Part shown: positions 1 through 9,169 of the stretch, in pieces
Numbering within the stretch: the stretch's first letter is position 1
Layout of the letters: the number at the start of each line of letters is the position of its first letter
Assembly: GCF_003284935.1 (NCBI RefSeq)
Contig: NZ_QMEV01000004.1
Location: 118,323 to 182,322, forward strand
Length of the DNA stretch: 64,000 nucleotides
Reading direction: 5' to 3'
Source: Mycobacterium colombiense
Lineage (GTDB): Bacteria > Actinomycetota > Actinomycetes > Mycobacteriales > Mycobacteriaceae
Position numbers and translations under genes: made by a program
Notes under the pieces: model-generated
The model's database searches: none
The model's input: only the letters and a program-made list of their open reading frames with translations
Told to the model about the DNA's origin: nothing

Positions 1-681
1 TTAGCCTGCACCGATGACACCGCACGCCACCCGCTTGCCGGGGTCACCGGTGCTCATCGTCATGTCGTCCGGGCCCGGCGTGCCGCTGGTCTGGTTGGTG
101 CGCCCCGATGGGGCATTGGCGGAGCTGGCTGCACCGGCGTGGATGATGATCGCGGTCTTCTGCCCGGTGAGCAGATCGTCCATCGCGAAGGCGTCCGTGG
201 TCGTGACCAACATCCCGGAGCCGTCCTTGCGCACCTGCAACGAGGGCAGGGCCCCGCTGGCGGGCTCGCCCGCGTGCCCGGGCGCCTGGAAGTGGTCGCC
301 GGCGGACAGGAAGTCGCCCGCCGCGCCGCCGGTCGGGGCGACCGAGTTGGGCTCGCACTTGCCGACCTGGTGGACGTGCACGTCGTGGAAGCCGGGCGCG
401 AGCACACCGTTGGCGGTCGTCTCGATGGTGACGGTGGCATAGCCGTTGTTGAATTCGAACGTCGCGGTCGCCACCTGGGTTCCGTCCGGCGCCTTGAGGT
501 GCGTGATGACGCTCGGCGCCGCCGCGGGCCCGGCCTCGGAGGCCTTGGCGCCCGACGGCGAGGGCGATCCCGTCCAGATCGCGGGGGTGGTGCCCGGCAC
601 CGACGACGCCTGCTGGGGCGACGAGCAGGCGCCTAACAGCACGACGCAACCGGCCAGTACCAACGCGGGCAGCTTGGGCAT
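1..681 (-). CDS. sodC: Cu-type superoxide dismutase, lipoprotein SodC
   Basis: Converts periplasmic or surface superoxide to peroxide and oxygen, a defence against the host oxidative burst. The 226-residue protein opens with a lipoprotein signal whose lipobox LGAC puts the lipidated cysteine at about residue 19. A Ser/Pro/Ala-rich linker follows, then a Cu,Zn-SOD fold from about residue 60. Copper-ligand histidines are visible in [15 protein letters not shown] and the later GDHFQAPGH and IIIHAG stretches. The C-terminal KRVACGVIG supplies the second cysteine of the conserved disulfide. The M. tuberculosis orthologue is known to be a copper-only enzyme lacking zinc. The stop codon occupies bases 1-3, so the gene is complete. 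Minus-strand neighbours virR and a DUF3263 gene lie upstream. Confidence 0.96.
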   Translation of the reverse strand: MPKLPALVLAGCVVLLGACSSPQQASSVPGTTPAIWTGSPSPSGAKASEAGPAAAPSVITHLKAPDGTQVATATFEFNNGYATVTIETTANGVLAPGFHDVHVHQVGKCEPNSVAPTGGAAGDFLSAGDHFQAPGHAGEPASGALPSLQVRKDGSGMLVTTTDAFAMDDLLTGQKTAIIIHAGAASSANAPSGRTNQTSGTPGPDDMTMSTGDPGKRVACGVIGAG

Positions 682-702
682 AGCCAGCAGCCTAGCGCGG
701 AG

Positions 703-1179
703 TTAGCCCGCGACGAGGACGATGACACCCGGCGGCTCGCCGCTGAGCGCGGGAATTCGGGGTTCGACGGGCACGCCCAGGTTTTTGCCCACCGCGTCGG
801 CGGTGGCGTGCTCGTCGCCGGCGTCGGTGTAGTACACCGTGGTGGCCGAGACGTCGGGCACGGTCATGTTGTCGACCTTGGTGACTTTGAAACCGGCGGA
901 GGTCAGTTGGTCCTTGGTGCGTGCGGCCACACCCTCTTTCGAGGAGATGTTGTAGATCTGCACCTCGGCCTGCGTGCTCGCCGGCTTGGTGGTCGGCGAC
1001 GCGGACGTGGAACTGCTGGCGCTCGCGCTGGAGGCCGGCGATGCCGAATCGTCGTCGGAGCTCCCGGACGAACCCAGAGCCTGCCAACCGAGCAGCAGGA
1101 AAATGACGCCGAGGAACAACAGCACCATCACCATGGCCCGTAGGGGCAGCCCAGTGGAGTCGGGAACTCGTTCTTTCAT
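703..1179 (-). CDS. virR: VirR-like membrane-anchored LytR_C-domain protein
   Basis: 158 residues, matching Rv0431 (VirR), which in M. tuberculosis limits vesicle release and affects cell-envelope integrity. A single transmembrane helix lies at about residues 14-33 (VMVLLFLGVIFLLLGW). It is followed by a Ser/Ala/Asp-rich linker (about 36-70) and an extracytoplasmic LytR_C domain (about 72-155) starting VQIYNISSKEGVAARTKDQL. There is no catalytic LCP domain, so it probably acts in binding or scaffolding. It sits between the DUF3263 gene (19-bp gap) and sodC (21-bp gap) on one strand, consistent with an operon. Confidence 0.9.
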   Translation of the reverse strand: MKERVPDSTGLPLRAMVMVLLFLGVIFLLLGWQALGSSGSSDDDSASPASSASASSSTSASPTTKPASTQAEVQIYNISSKEGVAARTKDQLTSAGFKVTKVDNMTVPDVSATTVYYTDAGDEHATADAVGKNLGVPVEPRIPALSGEPPGVIVLVAG

Positions 1180-1198
1180 CGAGCCCTACTGTAACGAG

Positions 1199-1507
1199 TC
1201 AGGTCACCTCGAAGCCGAGGCGCCGCGCCGCGCGCGCCTTCTGCCTGCTGGCGCGCAGCCTGCGCAGCCGTTTCACCAGCATCGGGTCGGCGGCCAGCGC
1301 CTCGGGCCGGTCGACGAGCGCGTTGAGCACCTGGTAGTACCGCGTCGCCGACATCGAGAACAACTCTTTGATGGCGTCTTCCTTCACACCCGCGAACTTC
1401 CACCACTGGCGCTCGAAGGCCAGGATGTCGTGCTCGCGGCGGGTCAGCCCATCTGCGATCTCAGAGTCGTCCCCCGATCGATTTGCCCGCGCCATGGCGC
1501 TGTCCAT
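1199..1507 (-). CDS. DUF3263 family protein (Rv0430-like)
   Basis: A 102-residue cytoplasmic protein of a conserved actinobacterial family without assigned function. The diagnostic part is about residues 22-70: LTRREHDILAFERQWWK, followed by KEDAIKELFSMSATRYYQVLNAL. This resembles a small helix-turn-helix (sigma-region-4-like) fold, so DNA binding is plausible but unproven. The tail is basic and Arg/Lys/Ala-rich. It is the first gene of the minus-strand set with virR and sodC. The divergent def gene starts 203 bp away, so the promoters of both directions must lie in 1508-1709. Confidence 0.85.
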   Translation of the reverse strand: MDSAMARANRSGDDSEIADGLTRREHDILAFERQWWKFAGVKEDAIKELFSMSATRYYQVLNALVDRPEALAADPMLVKRLRRLRASRQKARAARRLGFEVT

Positions 1508-1709
1508 ATCGCTTCCCCTGGACCCTTTCGGCGAATTCCGAACTGCTCGAATGACTTGACTTAGCTAAGGGCGTGTTTCGGCGATAATTGAAACACGCGC
1601 CAAACCCTCAAGCCGTCATCCAGACCCGCGAGTCGGCCGATTGACCAAGATTGCCCAGACGCCGATCGCCGGCCGAACAGCTCGCGGGCGTGCGGTAGCT
1701 TAGCCGACC

Positions 1710-2303
1710 ATGGCAGTCGTTCCGATCCGCATCGTGGGAGATCCCGTCCTGCACACCCCGACACAGCCGGTGCCGGTCGCTGCCGACGGTTCACTGCCGG
1801 CGGATCTGGCCGAGTTGATCACCAACCTGTACGACACCATGGACGCCGCGCACGGGGTGGGGTTGGCCGCCAACCAGATCGGGGTCGGGTTGCGGGTCTT
1901 CGTCTACGACTGCGCCGACGACCGGGGCCGCACCGACCGGCGGCGCGGCGTCGTCGTCAACCCCATCCTGGAAACCTCCGAGATACCCGAGACCATGCCC
2001 GATCCGGAGAACGACGACGAGGGTTGCCTGTCGGTGCCCGGCGAGTCGTTCCCCACCGGGCGCGCCAAGTGGGCGCGGGTCACCGGACTCGACGCCGACG
2101 GGACGCCGATCTCCATCGAAGGCAGCGACCTGTTCGCCCGGATGCTGCAGCACGAGACCGGGCACCTGGATGGTTTCCTCTACCTGGACCGTCTCATCGG
2201 CCGGCACGCGCGCAGCGCGAAACGCGCCGTCAAATCCCACAACTGGGGCGTTCCCGGCCTCTCCTGGATGCCCGGGGAGGGACCGGACCCGTTCGGTCAC
2301 TGA
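1710..2303 (+). CDS. def: Peptide deformylase
   Basis: Removes the N-formyl group from nascent proteins in the cytosol, an essential metalloenzyme. At 197 residues it matches the mycobacterial enzyme. All three family motifs are present: [10 protein letters not shown] (about 49-58), EGCLSVPG (about 104-111, with the metal-ligand cysteine) and QHETGHLDG (about 147-155, the HExxH metal site). It starts at ATG. Its stop overlaps the start of the following acetyltransferase as TGATG, which implies translational coupling. Confidence 0.97.
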   Translation: MAVVPIRIVGDPVLHTPTQPVPVAADGSLPADLAELITNLYDTMDAAHGVGLAANQIGVGLRVFVYDCADDRGRTDRRRGVVVNPILETSEIPETMPDPENDDEGCLSVPGESFPTGRAKWARVTGLDADGTPISIEGSDLFARMLQHETGHLDGFLYLDRLIGRHARSAKRAVKSHNWGVPGLSWMPGEGPDPFGH

Positions 2304-3214
2304 TGCTCTCGTGGCCCGAGCCCGGCACCCGGGTGACCGTGCGCTACCGCCGCCCGGCCGGTTCGGTGCCGCCGTTGACCGACGCGGTCGGACACCTGTT
2401 GGCGGTCGACCCGCTGGTGCGGGTGCGCACGAAGACCGGCGCGGTCGTCGAGTTCGCGCCGTCCGACGCGGTGGCGCTGCGGGTGCTCACCGACGCCCCC
2501 ATTCGCACCTCACAGATCCGCGCGCTCGAGCATGCCGCCGGCGCGGCCTGGCCGGGCGCGGAGCGCACCTGGCTGGACGGCTGGCTGCTGCGCGCCGGCC
2601 ATGGCGTCGATGTGGCCGCGAATTCCGCTGTGCCGCTTGATATTTCTGCCCAGGTGAGCACGGTTCCGGCCATCGTCGACTGGTACGAGCGCCGCGGCCT
2701 GACGCCGCGGCTGGCCCTGCCCGACCGGATGCTGACGCCCCCGCCCGGGCTGGCCGACGAGTGCACGGAACAGCTTGTCGTGCGCGACCTTTCCGAGGTG
2801 AGCGCCCCCGAGGCCGACCCGTCCATCACGTTGACACCGCTGCCCGATGACGGCTGGCTGCGCATCCACGACGGCCACGTTCCGGTCGACGTGCTCACCG
2901 CCGTCGTCGACGGGGAGCTCATGTTCGGCACGCATCGCGGCATCGCCGTCGCGCGCGCCGCGGTGACCGAGGCACCCGATGGCGCGCGGTGGGTCGGCAT
3001 CTCGGCGGTGGGCTCGGTGGCCGGCGCCGACGAGCACGCGGCGGCGCAGCTGTGCGAGGCGTTGTTGGCGTGGGGCGCGAATCGCGGTGCGACGCGCGGC
3101 TACCTGCGGGCGCCCGACGCCGGCGTGGCGACGCTTGCCGGGGCGCTCGGCTTCCGGCTGCACCACCGCCGCCGCTACGTCCCGGTGCGCCCGGGCGTCT
3201 GGGATAGCGTCTAG
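2303..3214 (+). CDS. GNAT-family N-acetyltransferase (Rv0428c-like)
   Basis: 303 residues. The start is the ATG overlapping the def stop codon. The N-terminal 70 residues form a small beta-rich domain ([16 protein letters not shown], then VGHLLAVDPLVRVRTKTGAVVEF). The C-terminal 230 residues have GNAT features: AAWPGAERTWLDGWLLRA and, near the end, AAAQLCEALLAWGANRGATRGYL followed by LGFRLHHRRRY. The location beside def is conserved in M. tuberculosis and suggests N-terminal or ribosome-linked acetylation, but the substrate cannot be read from the sequence. It is separated from xthA by 2 bp. Confidence 0.85.
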   Translation: MLSWPEPGTRVTVRYRRPAGSVPPLTDAVGHLLAVDPLVRVRTKTGAVVEFAPSDAVALRVLTDAPIRTSQIRALEHAAGAAWPGAERTWLDGWLLRAGHGVDVAANSAVPLDISAQVSTVPAIVDWYERRGLTPRLALPDRMLTPPPGLADECTEQLVVRDLSEVSAPEADPSITLTPLPDDGWLRIHDGHVPVDVLTAVVDGELMFGTHRGIAVARAAVTEAPDGARWVGISAVGSVAGADEHAAAQLCEALLAWGANRGATRGYLRAPDAGVATLAGALGFRLHHRRRYVPVRPGVWDSV

Positions 3215-3216
3215 CC

Positions 3217-4059
3217 ATGCCCGAAGGCACGATCGACGCCGGCGACCGGCCGCTGCGGCTTGCCACCTGGAACGTGAATTCGATTCGCTCCCGGCTGCCC
3301 CGCGTCATCGACTGGTTGTCCCGCGCCGACGTCGACGTGCTGGCGATGCAGGAGACCAAATGCTCCGACAGCCAGTTCCCCACCCTGCCGTTCTTCGAAC
3401 TCGGCTACGAGGTCGCCCATGTCGGTTTCAACCAATGGAACGGCGTGGCGATCGCCTCGCGCGTCGGTCTCGACGACGTGCAGATCGGATTCGACGGGCA
3501 ACCCAGCTGGAGCAGCAAGCCCGAAGTCGCCGCGGCGGCGGAAGCCCGCGCCCTCGCGGCGACGTGCGGCGGCGTGCGGATGTGGAGCCTCTACGTTCCC
3601 AACGGCCGCGCCCTGGGCGACCCGCACTACGTCTACAAACTCGAATGGCTTGCTGCACTGCGTGATTCGGCATCGGGCTGGCTCCGCGACGATCCCACCG
3701 CCGCGATCGCACTGGCCGGCGACTGGAACATCGCCCCGCAGGACGACGACGTGTGGAGTATGGACTTCTACGCCGGCGCCACGCACGTCTCCGAGCCGGA
3801 GCGCCGGGCGTTCGCTGCCATCGTCGAGGCGCAATTCACCGATATGGTGCGCCCTTTCACGCCGGGCCCGGGGGTCTACACGTACTGGGACTACACCCGG
3901 TTGCGGTTCCCGAAGGGCCAGGGCATGCGCATCGATTTCATCCTCGGCTCACCGGCTTTGGCCGGCCGCGTGACGGACGCGCAGATCGTCCGCGACGAAC
4001 GCAAGGGCAAGGCGGCCAGCGATCACGCGCCGGTCCTCGTCGATGTGCGGCGCGACTGA
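3217..4059 (+). CDS. xthA: Exodeoxyribonuclease III, AP endonuclease
   Basis: Base-excision-repair nuclease of the EEP superfamily that cleaves 5' to abasic sites and trims 3' blocks. The 280-residue protein carries the expected motifs in order: LATWNVNSIRSRL (about 11-23), LAMQETKCSD with the metal-binding Glu (about 45-55), LYVPNGR (about 127-133), GDWNIAPQDDDVW (about 168-180) and the C-terminal SDHAPV with catalytic Asp-His. It is the third gene of the tight def-GNAT-xthA run. Confidence 0.96.
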   Translation: MPEGTIDAGDRPLRLATWNVNSIRSRLPRVIDWLSRADVDVLAMQETKCSDSQFPTLPFFELGYEVAHVGFNQWNGVAIASRVGLDDVQIGFDGQPSWSSKPEVAAAAEARALAATCGGVRMWSLYVPNGRALGDPHYVYKLEWLAALRDSASGWLRDDPTAAIALAGDWNIAPQDDDVWSMDFYAGATHVSEPERRAFAAIVEAQFTDMVRPFTPGPGVYTYWDYTRLRFPKGQGMRIDFILGSPALAGRVTDAQIVRDERKGKAASDHAPVLVDVRRD

Positions 4060-4190
4060 CCGGGTCCCTCGCGCCCGGGCCGGGCGCAACATGACATCAA
4101 GCTCCGGCAAATTTTGATGCGGCTTCGCGTTGTCTGCGCGATGGCTTGGTGGCAGGCTTTAAAAGTCAGTAGCAAGAGCAGGGAGTCATC

Positions 4191-4664
4191 ATGAGTGTCA
4201 TCGGCGGAGCAGTCCGAGGCGTGAGTCAGGCGGTGAACCGCGCGGCGAACGCGACGACCGCGGCCGCCGGTGCCGTGGGCGGCGCAGCGGTCAACGGAGT
4301 CATCGGCGGCGTCACCGGGGCCGCCGAGGGAGTCAAGCGCGGCATGAACAGCGGCAGCCACTCGGCGCCCGCGGCCGCGTTGGCCATCGGCGCGCTGGGC
4401 GTCGCCGGATTGGTCGAATGGCCGCTGCTGCTGGCGGTCGGCGGCAGCGCGCTGCTGTTGCAGAGGTTGAGCCGCAAACAGGAGCCCGAACCGCGGGCGG
4501 TCAAAGCGAATCTGAAATCGGTGCCGGTGGATTCGGCGCCGCAGAAACCGACGCCGCAGGGATCCGCGCCCGCGAAAGCCGCGCCCGCCAAGGCCGCCAA
4601 GTCGACGGCCAAGAAGACGGCCGGACGCCGGGCGGGCACCACGCGGTTGCGCAGCACCAACTAG
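4191..4664 (+). CDS. Small Ala/Gly-rich membrane-associated protein with basic tail (Rv0426c-like position)
   Basis: 157 residues. Residues 1-60 are Ala/Gly/Val-rich with amphipathic character (RGVSQAVNRAANATTAAAGAVGG). A hydrophobic segment at about 63-88 (LAIGALGVAGLVEWPLLLAVGGSALLL) is followed by a Lys/Ala/Pro-rich basic tail with KAAPAKAAKSTAKKTAG, reminiscent of the tails of mycobacterial nucleoid proteins. A ribosome-binding sequence (caggga) precedes the ATG. The position matches Rv0426c, the neighbour of ctpH in M. tuberculosis. The ctpH P-type ATPase itself is absent here. No function is assigned. Confidence 0.7.
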   Translation: MSVIGGAVRGVSQAVNRAANATTAAAGAVGGAAVNGVIGGVTGAAEGVKRGMNSGSHSAPAAALAIGALGVAGLVEWPLLLAVGGSALLLQRLSRKQEPEPRAVKANLKSVPVDSAPQKPTPQGSAPAKAAPAKAAKSTAKKTAGRRAGTTRLRSTN

Positions 4665-4676
4665 GCGAACCCGCGA

Positions 4677-4952
4677 TCAGCCGATCGCCCGGCTGATCAC
4701 CGCCGGGGCCAACTGCTGCGACGTCCAGCGCAGCACGCGATCCGGCTGATGGGCGCTCGGATCCGGGCAGACCGCTCCCCGCACCGCCCGGGAGGGCGAC
4801 ACCGCGCCGCGACGAGGCGCCCGATCGCTGTGCCGAATCTCGACAACCCCGACGCGCCACAACAACGCATAGAGTTCGACTAGCGGCACCCTCAGCACCG
4901 AAGCGAACGATGAAACTAACGGATCGCCCCCGGTGTCGGTCATCGTCGACAT
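4677..4952 (-). CDS. Possible 91-residue hypothetical protein
   Basis: An open frame on the strand opposite its neighbours, filling the gap between the two small plus-strand genes. Its residues 12-42 (PLVSSFASVLRVPLVELYALLWRVGVVEI) look like real protein and do not have the Arg/Ala/Pro bias of shadow frames. It ends RVLRWTSQQLAPAVISRAIG. ATG codons at 4952 and 4943 are both possible and no clear ribosome-binding site decides. It was not recognised. It could be a genuine small gene or a leftover from the rearrangement that removed the ctpH-like ATPase gene. Confidence 0.35.
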   Translation of the reverse strand: MSTMTDTGGDPLVSSFASVLRVPLVELYALLWRVGVVEIRHSDRAPRRGAVSPSRAVRGAVCPDPSAHQPDRVLRWTSQQLAPAVISRAIG

Positions 4953-5015
4953 AAGTCCGACGGTGGACGCGCGAACCAGCGAGACGGGAAACCCTTCGTT
5001 ACCGAAAGGCAAATG

Positions 5016-5291
5016 ATGGCGGAAAAGAAGTCGCGGCGCGGCACTACCCAGCGCGAGGCGGTGGACAAGATCCGCGAGGGTGAGACCTTTGCGGTGAACC
5101 TGCCGGCGATCGGCCAGGTGGAAATCCCCAGGCCAGAGCAGTTGGCCTACTTCGGCGGGCTGGCGGCCCTGGCGGCCCTCGAACTCATCGACTGGCCGGT
5201 GGCGCTGGTCATCGCCGCCGGACACTTCCTGGCCAGCAACCACCACAACAAGCTGTTGGAGGAACTCGGCGAGGCGATGGAGGAGGCCTAG
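5016..5291 (+). CDS. Conserved small protein (Rv0424c-like)
   Basis: 91 residues. A basic N-terminus (MAEKKSRRGTTQREAVDKIREGE) leads to a conserved FAVNLPAIGQVEIPRPEQLAYFGGLAALAALELIDWPVALVIAAGHFLA stretch. The latter part (about 45-70) is a likely membrane-spanning hairpin or single helix, and the tail is acidic. The EIPRP..Q..Y hydrophobic-core layout resembles the other small membrane protein upstream (LVEWPLLLAVGG against LIDWPVALVIAAG), so the pair may be distant paralogues. ATG codons at 5013 and 5016 are adjacent. The 3' end overlaps the converging kinase gene by 4 bp. Confidence 0.75.
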   Translation: MAEKKSRRGTTQREAVDKIREGETFAVNLPAIGQVEIPRPEQLAYFGGLAALAALELIDWPVALVIAAGHFLASNHHNKLLEELGEAMEEA

Positions 5292-8200
5292 CCGGTCCGA
5301 GTCGCCGTGGCGCTTCCCGCGACCGCGCGATCGAACCGCAAGGTGACCCGGGTGCCGGACGCGGTCCGCAGCGTTTCGACGCCGTCGGCCAATCCGCTCA
5401 TCAGCGTGAGCCCGCGTCCGCGGCGGCGGCTGCGCAGGCTGGCCGACGAATCGCCGCTCCACTGGCCCGTGTCGCTGACGGTGATCGTCACGGTGTCCTG
5501 ATGCAGGAAGGCCTCGATGGACACCGTTTGGCGGGCATTGTTGCGGCTGCCGTGTTCGATCGCGTTGGTGACCGCTTCGCCGGTGGCCAACAAGATGTCG
5601 GTCTCGCGATGCGGCGCGACGACGATGGTGCTCAGCCATTCGCGCAACCGTTCGCGCGCGGCGGGAATCTGAGCCGGCGCGGCCGGCAGCACGGTGGCGA
5701 AACTGGCCCGGGCGAGGTGGCTCGGCCGCAGCGCGAGCACGACGACGTCGTCACGGTAGCCCGTCGGCGGGGCCATTCGGGACAGCAGTTCCGCGCAGAT
5801 CGATTCCGCGGGCAGTCCGGCGCACTGCGCCGCCGCCGCCTGCAAACGCGCGAACCCGTCGTCGAGCGTCTCGCCGGGCCGCTCGATCAGCCCGTCGGTA
5901 TAGAGCAGGATCAGCCCGCCGGGCGGCAGCTCCGCCGTCGCCGTGTGGCCCGGGGGCTGGTCCGGCGCATGGTGGGCGCCGGTCGCCGTCACCGTGACCG
6001 GGGCGCGGCGGCCGGACTCGAGGAAGATCGCGCGGCCGTCGGGCAGCACCAGCAGCGGATAGGGATGCCCGGCGCAGCTGTAGCTGACGGTGGCGCCTCC
6101 GCCGTGGCCGTCCGTGTCGATCAGGGCGTAGGCCACCGTCGCACAGCGCGCGCCGTCGACGCTGGCGCCGTATCGGTCCAGCGAACCCAGCACCGCGTCG
6201 GGTTCGCCCGCGGTGAGCGCCAACGCGGCGACCGCGGCGCGCAACCTGCTCATCACGATCGCCGCGGACAGGCCGTGGCCGACCACGTCACCGACCGATA
6301 TCGCGATCCTGCCGGGGTGCTCCAGCGGGGTGACCGAATACCAGTCGCCGCCGACCCGCATGGCCTCCCCCGCCGGCTGGTAGACGGCCGCGACGACCGC
6401 GGCGGTGGAGCCGCGATCCAGGTCGAGCAGGTGCTCCTGGAAGTCGATGGCGATCTCGTGTTCGCGGGCCATCAGCCGCACTCGGTCCAGGGCCGCCGAC
6501 GTCAGCTCGGTCACCCGCGCGAAGGCGTCGAGGTCGGCGGCCTCGAAATGGCGCGGCTGCGGCCACAGCAACGCCAGCACGCCTAGCATGCGACCGGACC
6601 CGTCCCGCAGCGGATGGCTGACGCAGGCGCGGATGCGCGCCGCGCTGTCCTGCACGGCGTGCTCGTAGCGCGGGGGCAGGTCGAACGTGTCGGCGACGAT
6701 CATCGACTCGCCGGTGCGCGCGACGTCGGCGCCGATCAAGGGCGCGTCGAGCGCGACGACGTGGTAGCGGTCCCGAAACTCCGCGGGTAGGTCACCGGCG
6801 TATTCGAACCGCAGGTAGTCCTCGCCGTCGAGGACGCCGATCGCAACGGCACCGGCGTCACCGGAACCGAAGGAGGAGCCGAGCAGTGCGTCCATGATCC
6901 CGGCCACCGAGCTGGTGCCCTGCAGCGCCGAGTCGAGGTGCACTAGCTCCGAGGCCAGCCGCGACTGCGCCTCGCGACGCTGCCGGTCACGCTCGCGGCC
7001 CACCGCAGACAGCCTCGACGCCAGCCGGTCGATCAGCTCCTGCGATCGGAACGGCTTGGGCAGGTAGTCGTCCGCGCCACCGGCGTAGCCCTCGTTGACG
7101 GCCTCCGCGCCGGCCCTCGCGGACAGCATCAGGATCGGCGTCGCCGCCAGGTCCGGGTCCGCGCGAACGGCGGCGACGTATTCGAAGCCGTCGAGCCCGG
7201 GCATCATCACATCGGTGACGATCGCGTCCGGACGCAGGCTGCGGGTCGCGGCCAGCGCCGACTCGCCGTCGGCGACCGACACCGTCTCCCAGTGCGGCGA
7301 CAACACCCGCTCGAGGTGGGCACGCATGTCGGCGTTGTCGTCGGCGATCAGCACCACCTGGCGGGTCATCGTCGGTGTGGCGGCGACGGGTTCGGCGACC
7401 GGCATTACCCACTGGCTAGCCTCGGCGACATACGGATTGGTCTCGTCCGGCCCCGCCGGCGACGGGTCGACGACCGCGCCGGAGGCCGATCGCGGCACGC
7501 GGATCGTCACGGTGGTGCCCTGGTCCACTTCGCTATCGATCTCGACCATGCCGCGGTGCAGGTCTACCAGCCCGCGGACCAGAGACAACCCGATCCCGGT
7601 GCCCTCGACGCTGCGGCCGCGAACGTTGTCGGCTCGGTAGAAGCGCTCGAACAGCAGCTTCAGATCCTCGGCGCCGATGCCGACGCCGGTGTCGCGCACC
7701 GCGATCACGCACTGCGCGGCCTCGGTGCGCACCCGCACCGAAATCGTGCCCTGCAGCGTGTATTTCACCGCGTTGGACAGCAGGTTGAGGACGATCGTCT
7801 CCCACATCGCCGGATCGACATCGGCCAAAGCCGGCGCGCAGTCCAGCTTCAACTCCAGCCCGGCGCGGTGACACAGCTCGGTGAACGACGACGCGATCTG
7901 CGCGGTGAGCGCGCCGACGTCGGTGCACACCAGCTTCGCGTTGGCCCGGCCGGCCTCGATGCGCGAAAAGTCGAGCAGCGAGTCGACCAGGCGCTGCAGC
8001 CGCCGCGCGTTGCGTCCCGCGGTGGTAAGCCGCTCCGCGAGAACGCTTTCCGGCTTCGCGTCCGACAGCGCGTCGTCCAGCGGTCCGAGCAGCAGGGTCA
8101 ACGGGGTGCGGAACTCGTGGCTGACGTTGGTCAAGAATGCGGTCTTGGCCCGATCCAGTTCGGCCAGCACGTCGGCTCGGTGCCGCTCTTGCTCGTAGGA

Positions 8201-9169
8201 AACGATCGAGGCGAAGGTCGACGTCAACTGGTCGGCCAGCAGCTGGCAGAAACCCTGGAATTGGGCGTCCATGGGACGCCGGGGGTTGGCGGCGACCACC
8301 AGCGCCCCCGCCGTAGAGGCCTCCCCGAGGGGCACCACAAGAGCTTCCTGCGGGCAGTCGCCACCCAGCGCCTCTTCGATGGCGGGGATCGCGGCAGCCA
8401 CGTCGTCGATCAGCTGCACCTCGGCCCGGGTCCGCGACGCCGCATCCCACGCGGTCAGCTGGGCCAGTTCGCCCGGCAGCAACGGCAGAATGGCGGGCGT
8501 CGCCCCGCGCACCGTGACCCTTCCCGTCGCGCCGTCGTCGGCGTACACGGCGATGAACGCCAGGTCGGCGGGCTGGCCGGCACAGATCCTGACAGCGACG
8601 CCGACCGCGTCGTCGATGCTGCGGCTCTCGACTATCGCGGAGGCGACCGTGTTGAGCAGGTGCAGGCGGCGCTCGCTCAGCACCCGCTCGGTGGTTTCGT
8701 AGGAGGGGCAGAAAATGCCGAAGGGCTTGCCGTCGCCGTCGATCAGGGGGCTGTAGGTGAAGGTGAAGTAGCGCTCGACGCGCCGCCCGGTGGTCACCAT
8801 CGGCAGCATCAGGTCTCGCGACCAGGTCGCCTCACCGGTCGCGACCACGCCGGCGAGCATCGGGGCGATCGAATCCCAGATGTCCCACCACACTTCGCGG
8901 CCGGGCTGCCCCAGCGAGTGGGGGTGCTTGTCGCCCAGGATCTCGATGTAGGCCTCGTTGTACACCACGAACAGGTCCTCGGTGCCCAGCCACAGCACCA
9001 GCGGGAACCGCGACGCCAGCGTCGTGGCGACCGCCGCCCGCATCTCGCTGGACCAGCCGCTCGGCGGCCCCAACGGATGAGTGTCCCAGTCGTATTCGGC
9101 GAACCGCCGGCCCATCTCACCGCCCAACGAAACGGCAGCGGCCAGATCGGCCGGCAGTCGCGAGTTCAT
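5288..9169 (-). CDS. Giant hybrid sensor kinase / response regulator / SpoIIE phosphatase / RsbW-type kinase
   Basis: A 1293-residue signalling protein. Approximate domain order: PAS (30-165, VLWLGTEDLFVVYNEAYIEI), GAF (175-320), HisKA with phospho-acceptor His near 351 in FLTNVSHEFRTPL, HATPase (N box near 465, DTGVGIG near 494, GTGIGLSLV near 524), a receiver domain (603-720, phospho-acceptor Asp near 653 in VTDVMMPG, Lys in YLPKPF), a second GAF (745-890), a SpoIIE/PP2C-like phosphatase (925-1130, SVGDVVGHGLSAA and YTDGLIERPGETLDDG) and a C-terminal anti-sigma-type HATPase (1165-1290, ATGEAVTNAIEHGSR). It can therefore in principle phosphorylate and dephosphorylate a STAS partner under control of its own phosphorelay. 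Its start overlaps the upstream STAS gene stop as ATGA, so the pair is co-translated. No counterpart is remembered at this place in M. tuberculosis. Confidence 0.95.
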   Translation of the reverse strand: MNSRLPADLAAAVSLGGEMGRRFAEYDWDTHPLGPPSGWSSEMRAAVATTLASRFPLVLWLGTEDLFVVYNEAYIEILGDKHPHSLGQPGREVWWDIWDSIAPMLAGVVATGEATWSRDLMLPMVTTGRRVERYFTFTYSPLIDGDGKPFGIFCPSYETTERVLSERRLHLLNTVASAIVESRSIDDAVGVAVRICAGQPADLAFIAVYADDGATGRVTVRGATPAILPLLPGELAQLTAWDAASRTRAEVQLIDDVAAAIPAIEEALGGDCPQEALVVPLGEASTAGALVVAANPRRPMDAQFQGFCQLLADQLTSTFASIVSYEQERHRADVLAELDRAKTAFLTNVSHEFRTPLTLLLGPLDDALSDAKPESVLAERLTTAGRNARRLQRLVDSLLDFSRIEAGRANAKLVCTDVGALTAQIASSFTELCHRAGLELKLDCAPALADVDPAMWETIVLNLLSNAVKYTLQGTISVRVRTEAAQCVIAVRDTGVGIGAEDLKLLFERFYRADNVRGRSVEGTGIGLSLVRGLVDLHRGMVEIDSEVDQGTTVTIRVPRSASGAVVDPSPAGPDETNPYVAEASQWVMPVAEPVAATPTMTRQVVLIADDNADMRAHLERVLSPHWETVSVADGESALAATRSLRPDAIVTDVMMPGLDGFEYVAAVRADPDLAATPILMLSARAGAEAVNEGYAGGADDYLPKPFRSQELIDRLASRLSAVGRERDRQRREAQSRLASELVHLDSALQGTSSVAGIMDALLGSSFGSGDAGAVAIGVLDGEDYLRFEYAGDLPAEFRDRYHVVALDAPLIGADVARTGESMIVADTFDLPPRYEHAVQDSAARIRACVSHPLRDGSGRMLGVLALLWPQPRHFEAADLDAFARVTELTSAALDRVRLMAREHEIAIDFQEHLLDLDRGSTAAVVAAVYQPAGEAMRVGGDWYSVTPLEHPGRIAISVGDVVGHGLSAAIVMSRLRAAVAALALTAGEPDAVLGSLDRYGASVDGARCATVAYALIDTDGHGGGATVSYSCAGHPYPLLVLPDGRAIFLESGRRAPVTVTATGAHHAPDQPPGHTATAELPPGGLILLYTDGLIERPGETLDDGFARLQAAAAQCAGLPAESICAELLSRMAPPTGYRDDVVVLALRPSHLARASFATVLPAAPAQIPAARERLREWLSTIVVAPHRETDILLATGEAVTNAIEHGSRNNARQTVSIEAFLHQDTVTITVSDTGQWSGDSSASLRSRRRGRGLTLMSGLADGVETLRTASGTRVTLRFDRAVAGSATATRTG

